NCBI GenBank assembly: GCA_024280065.1
Contig: JAJRQX010000143.1
Coordinates: forward strand, 1 to 8,264
Length of the DNA stretch: 8,264 nt
Direction: 5' to 3'
Origin: Aquificota bacterium
GTDB lineage: Bacteria > Aquificota > Aquificia > Aquificales > Aquificaceae
Shown in pieces: positions 1 to 5,457 of the stretch. The notes beneath the pieces were generated by a model, which was not told the origin of the DNA, made no database searches, and worked only from the letters and a program-made list of their open reading frames with translations. How positions within the stretch are numbered: the first letter of the stretch is position 1; the number at the start of each line of letters is the position of its first letter. A program made the translations under genes and the position numbers.

Positions 1-1
1 C

Positions 2-1534
2 AAGCATGCTGGGGGCCTCGGCATATACATAGGTAAGCTGAGGGCGAGCGGTGCTCCTATAAGGAAGTTCAAGGGCGCCTCTTCAGGAGTCATACCTGTT
101 GTGAAGGTTATAAACGATGTGATGACTTACGTGGACCAGCTAGGGATGAGGAAGGGTTCAGCGTCAATAACTTTGGACATATGGCACAAAGACATCCTTG
201 ACTTTCTTGAGGTGAAGACTAACGTTGGTGATGAGAGGAAGAAGGCTCACGACATACACCCTGCGGTGTCAATCCCAGACATCTTCATGAAGAGGGTCAA
301 AAACAGGGAGAAGTGGACCCTCTTTGACCCCTACTACACGAAGAACGTCAGGAACGGTAAAAACTTGGAGGACCTTTGGGGAGAGGAGTTTGAGGAAGAG
401 TACCTTAGGCTGGAGAGGGAGCTGCCTCCGGAGGCCAAGAAGGAGGTGGATGCCTTCGAGCTGTGGAAGAGGCTCCTTACTGTCGCCTTTGAAACTGGAG
501 AGCCATATATTTTCTTCAGGGACACCGCCAACAGGCTTAATCCGAACAAGCATGCTGGCATGATCTACTCCGGGAACCTCTGCTACGAGGTGGTCCAGAA
601 CATGTCACCCAGCAAGCACCTCGGCTACACCCTTGACCCAGAGACGGGAGAGGTGGTTTACAGGAAGAAGGCAGGGGATGTGGTCGTCTGCAACCTGGGT
701 TCTATAAACCTCGGGAAGGTACATACGAAGGAAACCATAGAGAAGGTAGTACCCAAGCTCGTCAGGATGCTTGACAACGTCATAGAGATGAACTACTACG
801 CCATACCCGAGGCGGAATACACGAACAAAAGATACAGAGCTATAGGTATAGGGGTTTCCAATTACCATTACTGTCTGGTTAAACACGGTATACAGTGGGA
901 GTCGGAGGAGCATCTTAAGTTCGCGGACAGACTCTTTGAGCTGATAGCCTTCTACGCTATTAAGGGCTCGGTGGAGCTCGCCAAGGAGAGGGGAAGATAC
1001 AGGCTCTTTGAGGGTTCTGACTGGAGCAGGGGCATATTCTTCGGCAGGAAGATAGATGAGATAGAGGAGAACTCAAGGGAGAACGGGAACAACCTCCCCT
1101 GGAGGGAGCTGGCTGAGGATGTGAGGACCTACGGTATGAGGAACGGTTATCTTCTGGCACTGATGCCTACAGGCTCAACGTCCCTTATACTAGGAGCTAC
1201 GCCCTCAATAGACCCTGTATTCGCCAAGTATTATAAGGAGGAGAACATGAGCGGGATACTCCCGCAGGTCCCTCCCGAGATAGACAGGTTCTTCTGGCAC
1301 TACAAGAGTGCATACCAGATAGACCAGGAGTGGATCGTAAGGGCCGCTGCGGTAAGGCAGAAATGGATAGACCAGGCCCAGTCTCTTAACCTCTTCATAG
1401 ACCCGGAGAGAATAGACGGTCCCACACTTTCAAGGATATACACCTTAGCCTGGGAGCTTGGTCTTAAGACCGTATACTATCTTAGGTCTAAGTCGGTCAC
1501 CGATATAGAGGAGTGCGAGAGCTGTGCGGTCTAA
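2..1534 (+). CDS. nrdA: Ribonucleoside-diphosphate reductase large (alpha, R1) subunit, class I; 5' end outside window
   Basis: Catalytic subunit of class I ribonucleotide reductase, which reduces ribonucleoside diphosphates to deoxyribonucleotides in the cytoplasm together with R2. The frame is open from base 2, so this is the C-terminal 510 residues. The GTG at 101 is internal, because the family motif HAGGLGI lies upstream of it in frame. Counting base 2 as codon 1, the active-site N-x-C-x-E motif (N192, C194, E196) sits in GNLCYE, and the second cysteine of the active-site pair is C230 in VVCNLGS. The loop PTGSTS is at 389-394. Y492-Y493 (VYYLR) match the radical-transfer tyrosine pair of E. 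coli R1. The tail ends ECESCAV, with C505 and C508 as the likely shuttle pair that is re-reduced by thioredoxin or a similar partner. The first active-site cysteine, the specificity site and any ATP cone are outside the window. No intein interrupts the visible part. nrdB follows 21 bases downstream, consistent with an nrdAB operon. Confidence 0.96.
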   Translation, partial: KHAGGLGIYIGKLRASGAPIRKFKGASSGVIPVVKVINDVMTYVDQLGMRKGSASITLDIWHKDILDFLEVKTNVGDERKKAHDIHPAVSIPDIFMKRVKNREKWTLFDPYYTKNVRNGKNLEDLWGEEFEEEYLRLERELPPEAKKEVDAFELWKRLLTVAFETGEPYIFFRDTANRLNPNKHAGMIYSGNLCYEVVQNMSPSKHLGYTLDPETGEVVYRKKAGDVVVCNLGSINLGKVHTKETIEKVVPKLVRMLDNVIEMNYYAIPEAEYTNKRYRAIGIGVSNYHYCLVKHGIQWESEEHLKFADRLFELIAFYAIKGSVELAKERGRYRLFEGSDWSRGIFFGRKIDEIEENSRENGNNLPWRELAEDVRTYGMRNGYLLALMPTGSTSLILGATPSIDPVFAKYYKEENMSGILPQVPPEIDRFFWHYKSAYQIDQEWIVRAAAVRQKWIDQAQSLNLFIDPERIDGPTLSRIYTLAWELGLKTVYYLRSKSVTDIEECESCAV

Positions 1535-1542
1535 ATTTATAT

Positions 1543-1550
1543 AAGGAGGT
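1543..1550 (+). promoter_or_regulatory. Strong Shine-Dalgarno sequence for nrdB
   Basis: AAGGAGGT ends five bases before the ATG at 1556. It is the best ribosome-binding match in the window and fixes the nrdB start. It occupies most of the 21-base nrdA-nrdB gap, leaving no room for a terminator there. Confidence 0.85.
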
Positions 1551-1555
1551 CAGGG

Positions 1556-2608
1556 ATGCTGAGAAGCGGGGAGAAGATCCTTACCAGGAAGCCCATCTTC
1601 AACCCGGAGGGAGACAGGGACGCGAGCAGCAGGAAAGTGATAAATGGAAACCCGACCAACATCATAGAGATCAATGAGATAAAGTACGGATGGGCATTTG
1701 ACCTTTACAAGACGATGGGCTTTTCCAACTTCTGGATACCCGAAGAGATACCGATGCTTGAGGACAAGAAACAGTACGAGAGGGTCCTGTCAGACTACGA
1801 GAGGAGGGCGTACGAGCTTGTCCTCAGCTTCCTCATAGCCCTTGACTCCTTCCAGGTGGACATGCTCAAGGACTTCGCCCGCATGATAACCGCACCCGAG
1901 ATAGAGATGGCCATAACCGCTCAGGAGTTTCAGGAGTCGGTCCACGCCTACTCCTACCAGTTCATACTTGAGTCGGTGGTGGACCCGAGGAAGGCGGACG
2001 AGATTTACAACTACTGGAGGGAGGACGAGAGGCTCCTTGAAAGGAACAAGGTCGTTGCGGAGGTCTACAACGAGTTCATAAGAAAACCCACCGAGGAGAA
2101 CTTTATAAAGGCGGTCATAGGGAACTACATACTTGAGTCCCTGTACTTTTATTCCGGGTTCGCCTTCTTCTACACCCTTGGAAGGCAGGGGAAGATGACA
2201 AACACGGTCCAGCAGATAAAGTATATAAACAGGGATGAGCTGACCCATGTCACCCTCTTCAGAAACATGATCCTTACCCTCCAGAAGGAACAGCCCGAGC
2301 TCTTCACACCAGAGATAAAGAGCTGGATAAGGGAGTACTTCAAATACGCTGTGGATCAGGAGATAAAGTGGGGGCAGTATGTAACCCAGAACCAGATCCT
2401 CGGTATAAACGATCGGCTGATAGAAAGATACATAAAGTACCTCGGCAACCTCAGGATAACCCAGATAGGGTTTGATCCTCTCTACCCCGAGATCACCGAC
2501 AATCCTATGAGGTGGATAGATGACTTCAGGAAGATAAACAACACGAAGACGGACTTCTTCCAGAGGAAGCCCCAGACGTATGCGAAGGCAAACGAGCTGA
2601 AGTGGTAG
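1556..2608 (+). CDS. nrdB: Ribonucleoside-diphosphate reductase small (beta, R2) subunit, class I, intein-free
   Basis: Ferritin-like R2 subunit that holds the metal centre and the tyrosyl radical that starts catalysis in R1. Complete at 350 aa, normal for the family. By comparison with E. coli R2, all ligands are visible: D97 (LDSFQ), E127 and H130 (ESVHAYSY), E194 (ILES), and E228 and H231 (RDELTH). The radical tyrosine is Y134, seven residues after E127 as in E. coli (E115/Y122). W60 (FWIPEE) fits the radical-transfer tryptophan. The C-terminal tail, QTYAKANELKW, carries a tyrosine that may be the Y356 equivalent. These residues argue for a Tyr-radical R2 rather than a Phe-type (Ic) R2. 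The ATG has a strong Shine-Dalgarno sequence. The gene lies directly after nrdA. The R2 gene of Aquifex aeolicus is known to carry an intein of about 346 residues; here the protein reads through all motifs without interruption. Confidence 0.97.
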   Translation: MLRSGEKILTRKPIFNPEGDRDASSRKVINGNPTNIIEINEIKYGWAFDLYKTMGFSNFWIPEEIPMLEDKKQYERVLSDYERRAYELVLSFLIALDSFQVDMLKDFARMITAPEIEMAITAQEFQESVHAYSYQFILESVVDPRKADEIYNYWREDERLLERNKVVAEVYNEFIRKPTEENFIKAVIGNYILESLYFYSGFAFFYTLGRQGKMTNTVQQIKYINRDELTHVTLFRNMILTLQKEQPELFTPEIKSWIREYFKYAVDQEIKWGQYVTQNQILGINDRLIERYIKYLGNLRITQIGFDPLYPEITDNPMRWIDDFRKINNTKTDFFQRKPQTYAKANELKW

Positions 2609-2616
2609 ATCCTCCT

Positions 2617-3915
2617 ATGGAGACCTGCGACCTCCTCATAAGGGGGGCCCTTTTAGGAGAGACGGGAAGAAAGGCGGATATAGCGATAAAGGAAGGCAGG
2701 ATACTGAAGGTAGGCGAAAACCTCAAGGTTGAAGCCAAAGAAATCATAGACGCGGAGGGCAAGATAGCCCTTCCCTCCTTCGCCAATATGCATACCCACG
2801 TTCCCATGTCCCTTCTGCGGGGCATAGGGGCTGACCTCCCCCTTATGGACTGGCTCCAGAAGGTGATCTGGCCCTTAGAGGGCGAGTTCGTATCCCCTGA
2901 GTTCGTCAGGGCGGGTGCGGAGCTCGGCATCTTGGAGATGATAAGGTCGGGAACGACCCTCTTCATGGACATGTACTTCTTTGAGGAGGTCGTCGGTGAA
3001 GTTGCAGAGTCCGCGGGTGTAAGGGCGGGTCTTGGTTTCGGAATACTGGACTTCCCAACAAAGGTAGCGAAGACCCCGGAGGAGTATATAAAAAAGGCGA
3101 GGAGGTTCGCGGAAGACCTGAAGGGATCGGAGCTCGTCTTTCCCGTGATCTGCCCCCACGCTCCTTACACCTGTTCGCCGACCACTTTAAGGAGAGCGAA
3201 GGAGCTGGCTGAGGACCTCCGCCTTTACCTCCATATACACGTTGCGGAGACAAGAGGTGAGGTGGAGAGGATAAGGGAAGAGTTCGGAAGGACACCGATC
3301 AGACACCTTGAGGATATAGGCTTCCTTTCGGAGAGGGTCCTCTGTGCCCACATGGTTTGGCTTGATGAAGAGGATATGGAGATAGTTAAGGAAAGAGGCG
3401 TGAAGGTGGCCCACTGTCCTGAGAGCAACCTCAAGCTCGGTTCTGGTATAGCTCCTGTTCCTGAGTATCTTAGGAGGGGTATACACGTGTGCTTGGGAAC
3501 GGACGGGTCCGCTTCCAACGACAACCTTGACATGCTTGAGGAGATGTCCACCATGGCTAAGCTCCACAAAGGAAGTTCCATGAACGCAAAGGCTATAGAT
3601 GCGAGGACAGCACTGAAGGTAGCTACCGAGAACGGCTTTTCCGCGGTGGGCATAAGGGCTGGTAAAATAAAAGAGGGCTACGAGGCGGACCTGATACTTG
3701 TAAACCCGAACACCCCCCACCTTCAGCCCCTATATGACCCCGTAGCACAGGTGGTTTACTCGGCCAAGTCCTCCGACATAGATACGGTCGTATGTAGGGG
3801 AAGAGTCCTGATGTACAAAGGTGAGGTGAAGACCCTTGATGAGGAGAGGATCCTGTGGGAGGCGAGGAGGTGGTCCGAGAGGATAAGGTCCTTCCTTGAG
3901 AGGGTATCGGCGTGA
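2617..3915 (+). CDS. mtaD: Amidohydrolase, MtaD-like 5-methylthioadenosine/S-adenosylhomocysteine deaminase
   Basis: Metal-dependent amidohydrolase that should deaminate 5'-methylthioadenosine and S-adenosylhomocysteine to their inosyl forms; 5'-deoxyadenosine is a further possible substrate in this family. 432 aa from the ATG at 2617. Motifs in order: MHTHVPMSLLRG with metal ligands H59 and H61; CPHAPYTCS; HIHVAET; AHCPESNLKLGSGIAPV; and LGTDGSASNDNLDM, which holds the metal-binding aspartate. The DMYF and NLKLG(S/N)GIAPV segments closely resemble Thermotoga maritima TM0936 as I remember it, a characterised MTA/SAH deaminase. A GTG at 2602 would add five residues (MVDPP) and overlap nrdB by 7 bases. 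I prefer the ATG because family members start a few residues before the DLLI(K/R) strand. Neither start has a clear Shine-Dalgarno, so reinitiation after nrdB is likely. The family is certain; the exact substrate is inferred, since chlorohydrolases and guanine deaminase relatives share the fold. Confidence 0.88.
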   Translation: METCDLLIRGALLGETGRKADIAIKEGRILKVGENLKVEAKEIIDAEGKIALPSFANMHTHVPMSLLRGIGADLPLMDWLQKVIWPLEGEFVSPEFVRAGAELGILEMIRSGTTLFMDMYFFEEVVGEVAESAGVRAGLGFGILDFPTKVAKTPEEYIKKARRFAEDLKGSELVFPVICPHAPYTCSPTTLRRAKELAEDLRLYLHIHVAETRGEVERIREEFGRTPIRHLEDIGFLSERVLCAHMVWLDEEDMEIVKERGVKVAHCPESNLKLGSGIAPVPEYLRRGIHVCLGTDGSASNDNLDMLEEMSTMAKLHKGSSMNAKAIDARTALKVATENGFSAVGIRAGKIKEGYEADLILVNPNTPHLQPLYDPVAQVVYSAKSSDIDTVVCRGRVLMYKGEVKTLDEERILWEARRWSERIRSFLERVSA

Positions 3916-4367
3916 GGAAGGACCTCACACACCTTCTCAGGAGGGAGGAACCCTTAGAGGGCTTTGAGGACTTAGAGAGTGCCAGAGAGTATGTGGCGAG
4001 ATACCTCCTCAACTACATAAACCTTGAGCTTGGAGGTCTTCCCAGGGAGGAGTGGGGAAGGACCGTGGATACCTGGGTGAGGATATGCGGTTTCGCCATG
4101 GGACTTTTAAGTAAGTCGGAGGAGGAGAGGCGGGATCTCTACAGGAAGTTCAAGTTTGACCTGATGATGGAAGGCATAGCGGAGGACGTAAGGAGAACCG
4201 TTCTCGGATTTCTCAGGCTCGGGATAATAGACAGGAAGAGCTCCCCGAGGGATTTCCTGCTCAGGGCGGTCTCTTTGGTTAAAGACAGGGAGGACCTTAT
4301 AAGGAGGTGGGAGCTTGACCCGGAGGTGATCGGGTTCCTGTGGGAACATCTCTCATCCAAGAAATAA
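3912..4367 (+). CDS. Conserved-looking hypothetical protein, 151 aa, predicted all-helical, soluble
   Basis: I do not recognise this protein. It starts with GTG at 3912, overlapping the mtaD stop in a GTGA junction, and has a purine-rich GAGAGGG (3898-3904) seven bases upstream, both supporting the start. It is rich in Arg, Glu and Leu with heptad-like spacing, has few helix breakers in its middle, and has no signal peptide or membrane segment. Recognisable stretches are WVRICGFAMGLL (about residues 55-66), FKFDLMMEGIAEDVRR (80-95) and LGFLRLGIIDRKSS (98-111). There is a single cysteine and no obvious metal or nucleotide motif. Codon use matches its neighbours, so recent transfer is unlikely. 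The overlap suggests translation coupled to mtaD. The 13-base gap to mnmA keeps it in the same presumed transcript. A small regulatory or adaptor protein is possible but unproven. Confidence 0.82.
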   Translation: MRKDLTHLLRREEPLEGFEDLESAREYVARYLLNYINLELGGLPREEWGRTVDTWVRICGFAMGLLSKSEEERRDLYRKFKFDLMMEGIAEDVRRTVLGFLRLGIIDRKSSPRDFLLRAVSLVKDREDLIRRWELDPEVIGFLWEHLSSKK

Positions 4368-4380
4368 ATTACAAAAGGTT

Positions 4381-5457
4381 ATGAGGGTCGCGGTAGGCAT
4401 GAGCGGTGGTGTGGACAGCAGCGTCACCGCACTCCTTCTTAAGGAGAGGGGCTACGAGATCATAGGCGTTACCCTGAGGTTTCACAGCGTTGAGGCCTGC
4501 GAGGTTGAGGGGACCCACCATATATGCTGCTCCCCCGAGGACGTTAGGGACGCAGCCAGGGTGGCTAAGAGGATAGGTATACCGCACCTAACCTTTGACT
4601 GGGAGAAGGTATTCAGGGAAAGGGTAATAGACTACTTCGTAAAGGAGTACCTTAAGGGGAGGACACCAAACCCCTGTGCGGTGTGCAACAGGGAGGTTAA
4701 GACCGGCTTTTTCGCCAGATACCTGAGGGAGGTAGCGGATATAGACTTCCTCGCTACGGGACACTACGCAAGGATAGAAGATGTGGAAGGTTTCGGTAAG
4801 GTCATAAAGAGGGCTGTGGACAGGAGAAGGGACCAGTCCTACTTCTTAGCTCTGGTCAGGAGGGAGGACCTTGACCTGCTCATGTTTCCTCTGGGAGACA
4901 TGACAAAGGAGGAAGTGAGAAGGATAGCGGAAGAGAAGGGACTTGAGGTTGCTAAGAAGAGGGATTCCCAAGAGGTCTGCTTCCTGATGGGGAAGTCGCC
5001 GGGGGAGTATCTGGAGGGGATCGTTGGAAGGAGGGAGGGCCAGATAAGGCATGTATCCGGGAGGGTCCTCGGTAAGCACCCAGGTGTATACCACTTCACC
5101 ATAGGCCAGAGAAGAGGACTTGGGATCTCATGGACGAGGCCCCTCTACGTTGTGGACATAGACCCTGAGACAAACACCGTTGTCGTGGGTGAGGAGGAGT
5201 ATCTGTACAACGACGCCCTCATAGTTAAGGAGATAAACTTCCACGTTCCCTTAGAGAGGTGGAGGGATGTCTCAGCCCAGATAAGGTACAGGAGCTCCCC
5301 CGTTCCTCTTGAAAGCGTGATCAAAACTTCCGATGGTTATATAGTCAGGTTCAAGGAGGAGGTAAGGGGAATAACGCCGGGTCAGGTCATAGCCTTCTAC
5401 AGCGGTGACGTGCTTCTGGGGGGAGGAATTATAGAGGCACCTCTTTATGAGGGGTAG
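4381..5457 (+). CDS. mnmA: tRNA-uridine 2-sulfurtransferase MnmA (TrmU), CxxC...C type
   Basis: Makes the 2-thio group of s2U at the wobble position (U34) of tRNA Lys, Glu and Gln, adenylating U34 with ATP before sulfur insertion. 358 aa, the normal length. The N-terminal PP-loop SGGVDSS is at residues 8-14. The catalytic region TPNPCAVCNREVK gives C99 and C102; the second catalytic cysteine is C200 in SQEVCF. HYARI, RDQSYFL and GVYHFTIGQRRGLGI are further family signatures, the last in the central domain, followed by a C-terminal beta-barrel region (about 280-358, containing RYRSSPVPL and GGGIIEAP). The ATG lies six residues before the GMSGG motif, as expected. The only upstream purine run, AAAAGG at 4373-4378, is unusually close (two bases). 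An extra adjacent pair, C49-C50 (HHICCS), is shared with many MnmA proteins. The following gene begins inside its last codons. Confidence 0.96.
   Translation: MRVAVGMSGGVDSSVTALLLKERGYEIIGVTLRFHSVEACEVEGTHHICCSPEDVRDAARVAKRIGIPHLTFDWEKVFRERVIDYFVKEYLKGRTPNPCAVCNREVKTGFFARYLREVADIDFLATGHYARIEDVEGFGKVIKRAVDRRRDQSYFLALVRREDLDLLMFPLGDMTKEEVRRIAEEKGLEVAKKRDSQEVCFLMGKSPGEYLEGIVGRREGQIRHVSGRVLGKHPGVYHFTIGQRRGLGISWTRPLYVVDIDPETNTVVVGEEEYLYNDALIVKEINFHVPLERWRDVSAQIRYRSSPVPLESVIKTSDGYIVRFKEEVRGITPGQVIAFYSGDVLLGGGIIEAPLYEG
5433..5437 (+). promoter_or_regulatory. Probable Shine-Dalgarno sequence for the GGDEF-EAL gene, inside mnmA
   Basis: AGAGG lies nine bases before the ATG at 5447. An in-frame stop (TAG at 5432-5434) just upstream makes this ATG the first possible start of the gene. 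Weak to moderate match. Confidence 0.45.

Noticed and set aside
101..103. GTG at 101 as the start of nrdA
   Set aside because: The frame is open upstream to base 2 and encodes the conserved HAGGLGI and RASGAPI segments, so the gene continues beyond the left edge.
1..558. A 12-base repeat (caagcatgctgg) at 1-12 and 547-558 within nrdA
   Set aside because: Both copies encode family-typical residues (KHAGG and [10 protein letters not shown]) in the same frame at separate conserved sites of R1. It is most likely chance plus similar codon choice, not a duplication or recombination target.
605..913. Minus-strand open frames such as 605-913, 1790-2248, 2526-2972, 3187-3720 and 5272-5727
   Set aside because: They lie wholly or almost wholly opposite well-identified genes, have low-complexity Ser/Arg/Pro-rich or otherwise unrecognisable products, and lack family motifs. 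They are shadows of the + strand genes.
1532..1542. AT-rich taaatttatata between nrdA and nrdB as a -10 box
   Set aside because: It directly abuts the nrdB Shine-Dalgarno, so a start from it would remove the ribosome-binding site. No -35 partner was seen.
2611..2616. CCTCCT before the mtaD ATG as an anti-Shine-Dalgarno regulatory element
   Set aside because: Six bases are easily found by chance, and I see no nearby purine partner forming a convincing stem. Noted only as part of the unusual start.
4368..4380. Terminator or promoter in the gap before mnmA
   Set aside because: Thirteen bases with no stem-loop potential and no promoter-like hexamers.
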